Shown in pieces: positions 28,539 to 41,323 of a stretch of 64,000 bases of DNA. Made by a program: the position numbers and the translations under genes. The notes under the pieces were generated by a model that saw only the letters and a program-made list of their open reading frames with translations, did no database searches and was not told the DNA's origin. The number at the start of each line of letters is the position of its first letter. Positions within the stretch are counted from its first letter, which is position 1. Location of the stretch: contig NZ_LFCT01000003.1 of NCBI RefSeq assembly GCF_008692605.1, forward strand, positions 186,001 to 250,000. Direction: 5' to 3'. This DNA comes from Sphingobium estronivorans (GTDB lineage Bacteria > Pseudomonadota > Alphaproteobacteria > Sphingomonadales > Sphingomonadaceae).

Positions 28539-30587
28539 TCAGGCGCGACGGCGGTCCACCGGCACAGGCACCTCATCGACGGCCAGCCCCTGCATCCGCC
28601 GCAGCAATTGATCGGCCGGCATCGGTTTGCACAGGACAAAGCCCTGCACATTGGTGAAGCCCGTTTCGCGGGCATAGCGTAGCTGTTCCTCGGTTTCGAT
28701 GCCTTCGGCCACGGTCTCCACGTCCAGCGCGCGGGCCAGATAGGCGACGGATTGGGCAATGGCGCGGTCGCGCGGATTTTCACCGACGCCGCGCATGAAG
28801 CTCTGGTCGACCTTGATCGTGTCGAAGATATGGTTGCGCAAATAGCCCAGCGACGAATAACCCGTACCAAAATCGTCGAGCGCCAGCCGCAGGCCGATCC
28901 GGCGCAATTCGTTCAGGATCATGTGGGTCCGGCCGTCATCCTCCAGGAAAATCGACTCCGTCACCTCCAACTCCAGGCGGCGCGGCTTGAGACCGGATTG
29001 CAGCAGGGCCGCCATGACCCCGCGCGGCAGCTTGTCCCCCCGAATCAGCGCGGGAGAGATATTGACCGCCACGCGGATATTCTCGTCCCAGGTCATGGCG
29101 TCGCGGCAGGCCTGTTCCAGCGCCCATAACGTCATCGGCTCGATCATCGAGGAGCTTTCGGCGATCGGAATGAATTCCGCCGGAGAAATCCGGCCGAGCA
29201 CAGGATGCTCCCAGCGCATCAGCGCTTCGCAAATGGCGATCCGGTCCGTGGCGGCGTCGAATATCGGCTGGTAATGCAATGCCAGCTCGCCATTGGCGAT
29301 GGCGGTGCGCAGACCCATTTCCAGTTCATAGGTGCGGTTCTGCCTTTCCTTCATCTCCCAGTGGAAATGGGCATGGCGGTTGCGCCCCTCATGCTTGGCG
29401 CGATACAGCGCCATGTCGGCATGTTGCAGCAATTCGTCGCTGTCGCGGCCATCCTCCGGCGCGACGGAGATGCCCATCGATGCCGTGATGTTCAGATGAT
29501 AATTTTCGACCTCGAAATCGGGTACGAATTCGGCCAGCAGATCGGAGGCGATCTCCTCCGCCCCGGCCCGGTCCACGCCGGGACAGATGAGAATGAACTC
29601 GTCGCCGCCGAAGCGCGCGACATGGCCGCGCCGGTTCAAGGCCCGCGAAAGCCGCTCGGCGACCAGGCGGAGCAGCTGGTCGCCGATGATATGGCCGAGC
29701 GAATCGTTGATTTCCTTGAAGCGGTCCAGGTCCATCCACATGACCGCCAACAATTCATCGTCGGATCTTCGCGAATCGAACCACTCGCGCAATCGCATGT
29801 GCATCGCCATGCGGTTTTCCACGCCGGTCAGGCTGTCGAAGCGGGCAAGCCGTTCGAACTTGAGCGCCAGTTGCGACTTCTCATATTTGCCCTGAAACGC
29901 GTCCAGAACGATATGGTGGGTGGTGCGCGTGATGTCCGCCATGGCGAAGATCATCAGGAAACACAGCACTCCAAGAGTGGTGTAAGCCACCCCCCCGACC
30001 AGCAGCAGTCCGAACGACGTCGGCAGCATCGTGAAGCAGGTCTGCCCCACGGCGACATGGATTCGTCCCGCATTGCGCCCCGATATGCCGCCTGCATAGG
30101 CCGCCACCGTGCCCACGCTCAACACATGCAGGGTCAAAATGTCGGTAAAGGTCAGGGTGACGAACGCCAATATGCCCAGCAGCGCGGCATAGCCCCAGGC
30201 ACCCAGTTCATAGGCAAAACCCCAGATCGGCTTGGCCGGCCGATCCTGATGCGCCAGTTCCCGGTGAAAATAGAGCGAGGCGATCGAACGGCTGATCCCG
30301 ACCAGGCAGATGAGGATCGAAACGGCCGTGATCTGCGGGATTTGCGCCTTGCAGGCGATGACCAGGCTGGCGCCGCCACCGGCGATCGCGCCGCTCATCA
30401 GCGATGCCGGGGATGCATAGAGCGCCTTGACGAGATTCGCCTGCACTTCAGCACTGTGCTGAGTGCCTGGCGCGAAGCGCGCTCGCATGGAGGCGATCAG
30501 GTTTCGAATAAGGCGTGACACGTCATCCGCACCATTGGCGAAACATGATTTCCATTTGGTAAATCGCGCCTTCGCAAAGCGCTCCAT
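28539..30587 (-). CDS. Membrane GGDEF-EAL protein (cyclic di-GMP synthase/phosphodiesterase)
   Basis: A 682-aa inner-membrane protein. Residues about 60-235 hold five or six membrane helices. The GGDEF domain follows with an intact active site (RFGGDEFILI, about residue 322), then an EAL domain with CEALMRWEHP (about 452), NISPALI, DDFGTGYSSLGYL and KVDQSFMRG, which keeps metal and substrate residues. Both activities look possible. It has no PAS or FI domain, so it is not a standard RpfR. The start at 30587 has no clear ribosome binding site; later ATGs such as 30488 are possible. It ends 12 bases from the RpfF-like gene. Confidence 0.9.
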   Translation of the reverse strand: MERFAKARFTKWKSCFANGADDVSRLIRNLIASMRARFAPGTQHSAEVQANLVKALYASPASLMSGAIAGGGASLVIACKAQIPQITAVSILICLVGISRSIASLYFHRELAHQDRPAKPIWGFAYELGAWGYAALLGILAFVTLTFTDILTLHVLSVGTVAAYAGGISGRNAGRIHVAVGQTCFTMLPTSFGLLLVGGVAYTTLGVLCFLMIFAMADITRTTHHIVLDAFQGKYEKSQLALKFERLARFDSLTGVENRMAMHMRLREWFDSRRSDDELLAVMWMDLDRFKEINDSLGHIIGDQLLRLVAERLSRALNRRGHVARFGGDEFILICPGVDRAGAEEIASDLLAEFVPDFEVENYHLNITASMGISVAPEDGRDSDELLQHADMALYRAKHEGRNRHAHFHWEMKERQNRTYELEMGLRTAIANGELALHYQPIFDAATDRIAICEALMRWEHPVLGRISPAEFIPIAESSSMIEPMTLWALEQACRDAMTWDENIRVAVNISPALIRGDKLPRGVMAALLQSGLKPRRLELEVTESIFLEDDGRTHMILNELRRIGLRLALDDFGTGYSSLGYLRNHIFDTIKVDQSFMRGVGENPRDRAIAQSVAYLARALDVETVAEGIETEEQLRYARETGFTNVQGFVLCKPMPADQLLRRMQGLAVDEVPVPVDRRRA

Positions 30588-30662
30588 AGTGAGCCATCGG
30601 TCGTGGAAGCGCGGGAAAACCTTGCTTTCGTGGTTCCGTGGTTCATCGGCGGAAAATACGCC

Positions 30663-31343
30663 ATGGCTCCTCACTTGCTCCATCGCCCGGTCTGGAACGC
30701 CCTCAACAGCGGCTGGTCGGCACTCGCCGAAGGAGGGCCGCGCGCCTTGCGGATCGATCCGCGCTACGGTCCCTTCGCAGCGGCGGCGGACACGGGGCCG
30801 GCAGCGCAGGCCGCCCTCGCCGCGCTGGTGCCAGCGGGCGGAGAAGCCTGGATCGTGGAACCCGACCCGATCATTGCCCCGCCGCGCACGCGAATCCTGC
30901 GCGAAGCCGTGCTGGTGCAGATGGTCGCCGTGGATATTCCCGGCGGCGGGCCCGAACTCGATCCGGTGCCGCTGGGCGAAGCGGATGCGGCGGAAATGCG
31001 CGCTCTGGCGCTGATGACTAGGCCGGGACCGTTCCTCCCCCTCACCCATCGGCTGGGACGCTTCATCGGGATCAAGGCGCAGGGCAGGCTCGTCGCCATG
31101 GCCGGAGAGCGGATGCGCATAACCGGATTTGCCGAAATCAGCGGCGTCTGCACCCATCCCGAGCATCGCGGAAAGGGCTATGCGAAGGGGCTGATGCGGC
31201 TTGTCGGGCGCTCCATGCTCGATCGGGGCGAGACACCGTTCCTCCATGCCTATGCCGCGCATGAGGCGACGGTGGCGCTCTACCGGACGCTCGGCTTTGA
31301 GGTTCGGGTGCGAATGCACATGATGGTGATCGCAGCCGCCTGA
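30663..31343 (+). CDS. GNAT-family N-acetyltransferase (FR47-like)
   Basis: A 226-aa protein whose C-terminal half has the acetyl-CoA-binding core: ISGVCTHPEHRGKGYAKGLMRLVGRSM (the R-x-x-G-x-G/A loop) followed by PFLHAYAAHEATVALYRTLGFEV. This is the FR47 branch of GNAT. The N-terminal half (residues 1-110) is a poorly conserved acetyltransferase-like lobe. The ATG at 30663 is selected; GTG 30603 would extend it by 20 residues. The stop forms TGATCA with the stop of the next, convergent gene. The substrate is unknown. Confidence 0.85.
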   Translation: MAPHLLHRPVWNALNSGWSALAEGGPRALRIDPRYGPFAAAADTGPAAQAALAALVPAGGEAWIVEPDPIIAPPRTRILREAVLVQMVAVDIPGGGPELDPVPLGEADAAEMRALALMTRPGPFLPLTHRLGRFIGIKAQGRLVAMAGERMRITGFAEISGVCTHPEHRGKGYAKGLMRLVGRSMLDRGETPFLHAYAAHEATVALYRTLGFEVRVRMHMMVIAAA

Positions 31344-31946
31344 TCAGCGCGCGGCGGCATCATTGGGATCGACGGAGCGTATCGCGGAGGTTTCAGCGGG
31401 AGCCGCAGGGGCGCTGACCGCAGGCGCGTCCAAAGGCACATGGACTTCCTGGTCGACATAGACGTCGAAAGCGGTTCCCGCCGGCACCTTCACGTCCCTC
31501 CCCCGCACCAATATGGCCAGAGGCAGGAAAACGATGCCCGCCCCCACCGCGCCGAGCGTGCCGGATTTGCCCTGCGCATTGCGTTGACCGCGCACGGGGA
31601 TTTCCAGCTGGCCCGCTTTCACCCGATCGACCCTGATGTCGAGCTTGCCGGAACGGCCCAACAGGCCATTGTCCCTGGCTCGGGTAATTTCCCCGACGGC
31701 AGACGTTCCGGCGGAAAGCACGGTGACTCCATTGATCGTCACCGGCTTGGCGACGGCCAGTTCCACTTCATCTCCCACATGGGCCGATTTGGACGAAAGG
31801 TCCGCGCGCGTCTGCAACGAGATGGCCATGCCTTCGGGAAGCACCAGATATTGGGCGGATGCGGGCAAGGCATGGACGACGGAGAAGGCCGTGGCGGCGA
31901 TCGCCCATCGCCGTGCCCAGCGCATGGCCAATGCAGCGCGAGTCAT
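31344..31946 (-). CDS. Exported protein of unknown function
   Basis: A 200-aa protein with a signal peptide (MTRAALAMRWARRWAIAATAFSVVHALPASA, cleavage after ASA). The mature part is beta-rich (LPEGMAISLQTRADLSSKSAHVGDEVELAVAKPVTINGVTVLSAGTSAVGEITRA...), recalling periplasmic proteins of the type with an SLAP/TrbI-like barrel, but no family can be named. A glycine-rich hydrophobic stretch (GAVGAGIVFLPLAILVRG) is probably buried or membrane-facing. The C-terminus is Ala/Pro-rich. ATG 31946 has AAGGA 7-8 bases upstream and starts the signal peptide directly. Confidence 0.75.
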   Translation of the reverse strand: MTRAALAMRWARRWAIAATAFSVVHALPASAQYLVLPEGMAISLQTRADLSSKSAHVGDEVELAVAKPVTINGVTVLSAGTSAVGEITRARDNGLLGRSGKLDIRVDRVKAGQLEIPVRGQRNAQGKSGTLGAVGAGIVFLPLAILVRGRDVKVPAGTAFDVYVDQEVHVPLDAPAVSAPAAPAETSAIRSVDPNDAAAR

Positions 31947-32061
31947 GAGGCCGTCCTTTCCCCAACCTGCCGCCAACTTACGCTTCCGGGGAAGGAGCGT
32001 CAACGAACGGAACCGTCGGATTGGGGCAACAAAGGCGGGGCGGTCCTTGAACGAAGCAAAG

Positions 32062-32090
32062 AAAAAGGCCGGCGGATCGCTCCGCCGGCC
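32062..32090 (-). terminator. Rho-independent terminator of the groSL operon
   Basis: A perfect 10-base stem, GGCCGGCGGA with TCCGCCGGCC, around TCGC, followed on the minus strand by TTTTT. It lies 27 bases after the groL stop. Confidence 0.9.
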
Positions 32091-32116
32091 CTTCTCGTTT
32101 CAGCATCGTGCCGGAC

Positions 32117-33775
<1,659 letters not shown>

Positions 33776-33812
33776 CTAGCAAATGTGAATGTCAGGAAAA
33801 TCGACGAAAATC

Positions 33813-34100
33813 TCAGGCGACGACGCCGAGGATATCGCTTTCCTTCATGATCAGCAGGTCTTCACCGTCGACCTTGACCTCGGTGCCCGACCACTTGCCG
33901 AACAGGATGCGGTCGCCGGCCTTGACGTCCAGCGGGGTGACCTTGCCGTCTTCCGACTTGGAGCCGGTGCCGACAGCGACGATCTCGCCTTCCTGCGGCT
34001 TTTCCTTGGCGGTGTCGGGGATGATGATGCCGCCAGCAGTCTTCTCTTCCGCCTCTACGCGGCGAACGAGAACGCGGTCATGCAACGGACGAAATGCCAT
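33813..34100 (-). CDS. groS: Co-chaperonin GroES
   Basis: The 95-aa lid of the GroEL chamber. It shows [33 protein letters not shown] (the mobile loop), [17 protein letters not shown] and the C-terminal [15 protein letters not shown]. It is first in the operon, with the CIRCE element about 96 bases upstream of the start codon. Confidence 0.99.
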   Translation of the reverse strand: MAFRPLHDRVLVRRVEAEEKTAGGIIIPDTAKEKPQEGEIVAVGTGSKSEDGKVTPLDVKAGDRILFGKWSGTEVKVDGEDLLIMKESDILGVVA

Positions 34101-34195
34101 GTTGAGTGCCTTTCCCTCTTACGACGTTTAAATGGGAAGGGAAGGAACCGCATGAACAGCGACTCCTGCTCCCTCTCCCGATGAACTCGGATTTG

Positions 34196-34222
34196 TTAGC
34201 ACTCTCCATTGGGGAGTGCCAG
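34196..34222. promoter_or_regulatory. CIRCE operator (HrcA site) of groSL
   Basis: TTAGCACTC, nine bases, GAGTGCCAG: 7 of 9 bases of the second arm match the consensus GAGTGCTAA. It lies just downstream of the predicted promoter of groS, where HrcA binding would block transcription. Confidence 0.9.
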
Positions 34223-34230
34223 CGCCGTTT

Positions 34231-34259
34231 CATATGGAACGGGCAAGCCGGGGGTCAAG
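34231..34259 (-). promoter_or_regulatory. Heat-shock/housekeeping-type promoter of groSL
   Basis: On the minus strand CTTGACC is followed after 17 bases by CATATG (CCATATGAAA), close to both RpoH (CTTG-N18-CCATAT) and sigma-70 patterns. The CIRCE element begins 9 bases downstream of the -10. The remaining bases to 34568 are the leader region of the TonB receptor gene, in which I see nothing distinct. Confidence 0.6.
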
Positions 34260-34568
34260 GGTGGTCCCCGATATTTTTATGCCTTGCCGACGGCCAGGCC
34301 CTCGGCGGAAAAAGAGACAAAATATATCAGACGGCGCCCCTATAGGAGTTCCGTCGCCCGACAGACAGCGAAACTGTTGCAATTATGCTTCTACGTGCTG
34401 AAAATACGACGAATACACCGCCGTCTTTCGGAAATAGCGCTTTACGATAATAAAACAGAGAGGCAACAAATGCGAAGGCCGGTCCATCCTCCACCGGATT
34501 GTCCGGCAAAGACAGCGTGATATCGCGACATAGTCGATCGCGATACGCGCATCAGAGGGGATAGCCTG

Positions 34569-37500
34569 ATGTCTATGATGAAGACATTTGCCCGGCTGCG
34601 TGATGGCGCGGCCCTTTCTGTGTTTGCCCTTGCCAGCCTGAGCGCTGCCACGGCATCCGCCCTGGCCCAGACGCCGCCACAATCCGCCAATGAGCCTGAA
34701 GAAGGCGCGACCATCGTCGTCACCGGGTCGCTACTGAGCCGCGCGAACGCGGAAACGCCATCGCCCGTCAGCGTGATCACCGCCGAGACCCTGACGCGGG
34801 CGGGCGTCACCAACATGGCCGATGCCATCCGCCAGGCGTCGGCCGATGGCGCCGGCTCGATCGGCATCGGCTTCACCAGCGGCTTCTCGGCCGGCGGCTC
34901 TGCGGTTTCGCTGCGCAATCTGGGCGTCTCGTCGACGCTCGTGCTGGTTGACGGCCTGCGGTCCGCGAACTTCCCGCTCAGCGATGACGGCCATAACAGC
35001 TATGTCGATCTCGCCAGCATCCCGCAGGTCAACCTCGAGCGTGTCGAAGTGCTGAAGGACGGCGCGTCGTCGACCTACGGCGCCGATGCGATCGGCGGCG
35101 TGGTGAACATCATCACGCGCAAGCAGTTCACCGGGATCGAAGGCGGTGCCGAATCCGGCCTTACGCAAGAGGGCGATGGCCAGAAATACCGTCTGCGCCT
35201 CCTCGCCGGCTATGGCGATTATGAAAGCCAGGGCTGGAACGTCTATATCGGCGGCGAATATGAGAAGGGCGGCAAGGTCACGGCCAACTCGCGCGGCTTC
35301 CCCTTCAATACGCTGGACCTGAGCTCCATAGGCGGTGTCGACAACAACCGCGCCGACGACACGCTGGGCACCGCGACAACCGATGCGGTCGTCACCCGCG
35401 TGACCCAGACCGACCTCAACAATCCGCTGGCGGGCAGCGTGGCGAACGCCACGACGCCAGCGCTCTTCACCTCGCTGACACCGCTCGGGAACTGCCAGTT
35501 CGGCACATATTCCGAAAACACGGGAACGCGTGTCGGTACGGCCTGTGCCCATGACTTGACCCGCGAATATGTCCAGATCATGCCGAAGCAGGAACGCTAT
35601 GCCGGCGTCGCCCGCTTCAGCTTCCGCCTGAGCGACGATATCGAGGGCTATGTCGCGGGCAGCTATTCGCATAACAAGGTGGACATCACCCTGCTGCCGC
35701 GCTCGATCCGCCAGAATCAGGCGTTCGGCGGCGCGCCAGCCACCTCGACGACGAATCCCGGCATCGTGCTGCCCGTCTGGATCTGTCCGTCGGGCGTCAA
35801 CTGCGCCGACCCCGCGACGCCGGGCCGTACGCTGAACCCGAACAATCCCTATGCCGCCGCTTTCGCGAACAACCCCGCAGCCGGCGCGGCGCGCATCTAT
35901 TATCTGTTCGGCGACGTGAAGTCGGGTTCGGTTCGCACCAACGAACTGTATCGCATCACCAGCGGGCTGAAGGGTACGTTTGCGGACAGCTGGAACTGGA
36001 ATCTGGAAGCGGGCTATTCACGCGACGACCTGAAGCTCGTCCAGACAGGCTGGGCCAATCTCGCCGGTCTAACGCAGGCGATCAACACCGGCTCGTACAA
36101 CTTTGTCAATCCGAGCCTGAATAGCCAGGCCGTCCGGGATTCGGTGCTGCCGCCGATCACCTCTCTCTCCAATTCGAGCGAATTTACCGTCGATGCCTCG
36201 CTCAGCCGCAGCCTGTTCACCCTGCCGGGCGGGGACCTGCAGGTCGCCGTTGGCGGGCAGTATCGCAAGGAGAAGCTGGCCAACCGGAGCGCCAACCCCA
36301 ATCTGGACGTTCCGGGCCTCTCGACCGCGCAGGCCTATGGCAATCGCGACGTCTGGGCCGGTTATTTCGAAATCGATGCCCCGATTCTCGACTCGCTCGA
36401 AGTCAATGCGTCGGGTCGCTACGACCATTATTCGGAAGGCTTCAGCCACTTCTCGCCAAAGTTCGGCGCGAAATTCACCCCGATCAAGCAAATCTCGCTC
36501 CGCGGCACCTATTCGAAAGGCTTCCGCGCCCCGACCTTTGCCGAGATCGATCCGCGCAGCTCCTTCTCGGGCTTCGTCGGTTTCAACCCGAGCACCTCGC
36601 CCGACGCCGTCGCGTTCGCCCAGGCCCACGCCGCCAACCCCGCGTACATCGCCAATTACTCGCTTGGCCGAGGCTATGTCGGCAATCCTGACATCAAGCC
36701 GGAAACGTCGCGCAGCTTTACGCTGGGCGCGGTCTTCGAGCCGACCCGAAACATCAGCTTCACCGTCGACTATTTCAACGTCAAGAAGTCCAACCTGATC
36801 GTAACGGGGCCGCAGGCCGGCGATGCAATCAGAGCCTATTACTCGGTCGCGGGCCAGACCTTCCCCTCGGCGGATGCGGCCGCGGCCGCCGGGTGCGCCG
36901 CCGTCGCCGCTGTTGGTGCCGGCTATTCGTGCAACGTCATCGACGGCGCCGATCCCTTCGCACTCAACGCGCTGCCGCGTCTGCTGGTGGTCAATGCGCC
37001 TTATGTGAATGCCAACTTTGACGTCACCACGGGTCTGCAGTTCGGCGCCAACGGTCAGTTCAATCTCAGCGATAACGTGCAGTTCCAGACTCGTCTGGAT
37101 TTGCAGGCGACGCTGAAGTTCAATCGCCACCTGACAAACGGCGATGTGCAGCGCTTTGTCGGCACGGTCGGCCCGGCGGATCTCTCGTCGGGCGGCGGCA
37201 CGCCGAAATGGCGCGGCAACTGGCAGAACACGCTGACCGTCGGCAAGGTGTCGCTGACCGCGACGACCTATTATGTCGGCAGCATGAAGGGCGTCGCGAC
37301 CGATCAGGGCAATCTGGACACCTCCTGCGCCGCGACAATCTATAAGGATGCCAATGGTGGAAACTCTTTCTGCAAGATCAAGACCTTCGTCTATGCCGAT
37401 CTGAACGCAACGGTGGAGGTCAACGAGAACTTCAGCTTCTTCGTCTTCGTCGGCAACGTCACCAATGCCGGGGCGCCGCTCTACGCGAACACGCTCTATA

Positions 37501-37586
37501 CGACGCAGCCGAACTATCTGGCCTCGTGGCACTTGCCCGGGCTGATCGGCCGCACCTTCAAGGCGGGGGCGAACTTCAAGTTCTGA
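34569..37586 (+). CDS. TonB-dependent outer-membrane receptor
   Basis: A 1005-aa outer-membrane transporter. Signal peptide MSMMKTFARLRDGAALSVFALASLSAATASALA; plug domain from about residue 47 (ATIVVTGSLLSRANAETPSPVSVITAETL, LVDGLRSANF, VERVEVLKDGASSTYGADAIGGVVNIITRK); then a 22-strand barrel ending in the typical aromatic C-terminus (TFKAGANFKF). Two Cys-containing loops (NCQFGTYSEN and WICPSGVNC) suggest disulfide-stabilised surface loops. AGGGG precedes the ATG. It has its own terminator and no neighbouring uptake or sigma-regulator genes, so the ligand is unknown. Confidence 0.95.
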   Translation: MSMMKTFARLRDGAALSVFALASLSAATASALAQTPPQSANEPEEGATIVVTGSLLSRANAETPSPVSVITAETLTRAGVTNMADAIRQASADGAGSIGIGFTSGFSAGGSAVSLRNLGVSSTLVLVDGLRSANFPLSDDGHNSYVDLASIPQVNLERVEVLKDGASSTYGADAIGGVVNIITRKQFTGIEGGAESGLTQEGDGQKYRLRLLAGYGDYESQGWNVYIGGEYEKGGKVTANSRGFPFNTLDLSSIGGVDNNRADDTLGTATTDAVVTRVTQTDLNNPLAGSVANATTPALFTSLTPLGNCQFGTYSENTGTRVGTACAHDLTREYVQIMPKQERYAGVARFSFRLSDDIEGYVAGSYSHNKVDITLLPRSIRQNQAFGGAPATSTTNPGIVLPVWICPSGVNCADPATPGRTLNPNNPYAAAFANNPAAGAARIYYLFGDVKSGSVRTNELYRITSGLKGTFADSWNWNLEAGYSRDDLKLVQTGWANLAGLTQAINTGSYNFVNPSLNSQAVRDSVLPPITSLSNSSEFTVDASLSRSLFTLPGGDLQVAVGGQYRKEKLANRSANPNLDVPGLSTAQAYGNRDVWAGYFEIDAPILDSLEVNASGRYDHYSEGFSHFSPKFGAKFTPIKQISLRGTYSKGFRAPTFAEIDPRSSFSGFVGFNPSTSPDAVAFAQAHAANPAYIANYSLGRGYVGNPDIKPETSRSFTLGAVFEPTRNISFTVDYFNVKKSNLIVTGPQAGDAIRAYYSVAGQTFPSADAAAAAGCAAVAAVGAGYSCNVIDGADPFALNALPRLLVVNAPYVNANFDVTTGLQFGANGQFNLSDNVQFQTRLDLQATLKFNRHLTNGDVQRFVGTVGPADLSSGGGTPKWRGNWQNTLTVGKVSLTATTYYVGSMKGVATDQGNLDTSCAATIYKDANGGNSFCKIKTFVYADLNATVEVNENFSFFVFVGNVTNAGAPLYANTLYTTQPNYLASWHLPGLIGRTFKAGANFKF

Positions 37587-37610
37587 TCTTCGACGGGGGG
37601 ATCGGAGAGG

Positions 37611-37641
37611 AAGGGCGGCCTCCCTTGGGCCGCCCTTTTTT
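37611..37641 (+). terminator. Rho-independent terminator of the TonB receptor gene
   Basis: GGGCGGCC (37613-37620) pairs with GGCCGCCC (37628-37635) around a seven-base loop, followed by TTTTTT. Confidence 0.92.
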
Positions 37642-37714
37642 CGTTGTGCGGTTGCGGTGCGCCGGGCTGCTTCCTACCTGCGGTGGGCAATGCATTTCCG
37701 GAGCATATCCCCGC

Positions 37715-38581
37715 ATGACCGACAGCTATACCCCGCCCCGCGTCTGGACCTGGGACAAGGATAATGGCGGCGCCTTCGCCAATATCAACCGACCCATATC
37801 CGGCCCGACCCATGACAAGGAGCTTCCCGTCGGCAAGCATCCCTTGCAGCTCTATTCGCTCGCCACGCCCAATGGGCAGAAGGTGGCCATCATGCTGGAG
37901 GAGTTGCTCGAGGCGGGCAAGAATGCGGAATATGACGCCTGGCTGATCCGCATCGGCGATGGCGACCAGTTCGGCAGCGGTTTCGTTTCGGTCAACCCCA
38001 ACAGCAAGATTCCGGCGCTGATGGATCATGGCGTGTCCCCGCCGCGCCGGGTGTTCGAGTCCGGGTCGATCCTGCTCTACCTGGCGGAGAAGTTCGGCGC
38101 GTTCCTGCCGACCGATCCGGCCAAGCGGACGGAGGCGCTGAACTGGCTGTTCTGGCAGATGGGCGCGGGACCGCTGCTGGGCGGCGGGTTCGGGCATTTC
38201 TTCGCCTATGCGCCTGAAAAGTGGGAATATCCGATCAATCGCTATGCCATGGAAGCGAAGCGGCAACTGGACGTTCTGGACCGGCAGCTTGCGAACCACG
38301 AGTTTATCGCGGGCGACGAATATACGATTGCCGATATGGCGATCTGGCCCTGGTATGGCGGAGTGGTTCTGGACCGCGCCTATGATGCGGCGGAGTTTCT
38401 CGATGCCCAGAGCTACAGGAATCTGATGCGCTGGGCGCAGCAGATCGATGCACGGCCTGCGGTCAAGCGCGGGCGCATGGTCAATAAGACGAACGGCCCG
38501 CTGGAAGAGCAGTTGCATGAGCGTCATGACGCCAGCGACTTCCAGACGCGGACGCAGGACAAGCTGCAAGGAACTGCATAA
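37715..38581 (+). CDS. yghU: YghU-type glutathione-dependent disulfide-bond oxidoreductase
   Basis: A 288-aa member of the Nu-class GST group, equal in length to E. coli YghU (288). N-terminal PPRVWTWDKDNGGAFANINRPISGPTHDKELPVGKHPLQLYSLATPNGQKV is diagnostic; the thioredoxin fold has NPNSKIPALMDH and FESGSILLYLAEKFG, and the helical part ends with IADMAIWPWYGG. These enzymes reduce disulfides and organic peroxides with two bound glutathiones. The ATG at 37715 matches the family start; an upstream in-frame extension would run into the preceding terminator. Confidence 0.93.
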   Translation: MTDSYTPPRVWTWDKDNGGAFANINRPISGPTHDKELPVGKHPLQLYSLATPNGQKVAIMLEELLEAGKNAEYDAWLIRIGDGDQFGSGFVSVNPNSKIPALMDHGVSPPRRVFESGSILLYLAEKFGAFLPTDPAKRTEALNWLFWQMGAGPLLGGGFGHFFAYAPEKWEYPINRYAMEAKRQLDVLDRQLANHEFIAGDEYTIADMAIWPWYGGVVLDRAYDAAEFLDAQSYRNLMRWAQQIDARPAVKRGRMVNKTNGPLEEQLHERHDASDFQTRTQDKLQGTA

Positions 38582-38604
38582 ACAGCCCCGGCGGGGTGGT
38601 GATC

Positions 38605-40749
<2,145 letters not shown>

Positions 40750-40750
40750 T

Positions 40751-40850
40751 TAGAGCATCGTGCGAAAAAGTGGGCACCGGTTTTCGTAAAAACGATGCGA
40801 CAACAAAGGAGGTGAGCAAGCGGCCCGCGTCTGATTTAGCGCTTGCTCTA
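40751..40850. repeat. 100-bp double-hairpin intergenic element
   Basis: The element is bounded by TAGAGCA (40751-40757) and TGCTCTA (40844-40850). Inside are two hairpins: GCATCGT with ACGATGC (40755-40761, 40792-40798), with an inner GCGAAAA/TTTTCGT pairing, and GAGCAAGCG with CGCTTGCTC (40814-40822, 40840-40848). It is non-coding and resembles the dispersed palindromic repeats of alphaproteobacteria. Only this copy is seen in the window. Confidence 0.75.
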
Positions 40851-40898
40851 GCCTCAGCGTCCGGCGGCGGGTAGCGGCAATTCGAGCGGGATCGATCT

Positions 40899-41309
40899 TC
40901 AGATTCCGGCGACGGGCACGGTTTCGAAATGCTGGGGCAAGCCCGCTATGATGGGGCGCGCCTTGCCAATGGCGGCGCGGACGGCGGGAAGCTTGAGCGA
41001 AGCGGCATGGCTTTCGCGGCTATCCCAGACCTCGGTGATCCACAGCGCATCGGCATTCGCCGCATCGAGCGCGATGATATAGGAAATGCAGCCCGGCATG
41101 ACGCCCATCGCTTCCCGGAGATAGCCGACCAGTTCGTCCCGCTTGCCGGACCTGGCAAGCATTTGCCCGATCAGGCCGAATCGGTTTTGCGTTTCCTGTC
41201 CGGCGGCGGGGACAATGGTCGCGGCCAGTCCCGCGGTCGCGAGCGTGAGCATCCCGCGGCGATCATGGAGAGGCTCCTGTGAGGAGGAGGATTTTTCCTG
41301 TCCGTTCAT
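40899..41309 (-). CDS. Exported antibiotic-biosynthesis-monooxygenase (ABM/YgiN-like) domain protein
   Basis: A 136-aa protein with an N-terminal export signal that carries an Arg pair (HDRRGMLTLATAGLAATIVPAAG), suggestive of Tat export, then one ABM domain (FGLIGQMLARSGKRDELVGYLREAM, GCISYIIALDAANADALWITEVWDSRESHAASL). Cytoplasmic YgiN-type proteins are quinol monooxygenases or heme-binding folds; export is less usual. It starts 14 bases after the recN stop with AGGAAAGG upstream, so it is co-transcribed with recN. The substrate is unknown. Confidence 0.82.
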   Translation of the reverse strand: MNGQEKSSSSQEPLHDRRGMLTLATAGLAATIVPAAGQETQNRFGLIGQMLARSGKRDELVGYLREAMGVMPGCISYIIALDAANADALWITEVWDSRESHAASLKLPAVRAAIGKARPIIAGLPQHFETVPVAGI

Positions 41310-41323
41310 GATCGAAGCCTTTC

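Noticed and set aside
34106..34520. Short frames in the groS/TonB receptor intergenic region
   Set aside because: They cross the CIRCE element and gro promoter, have no ribosome binding sites and show no protein-like composition.
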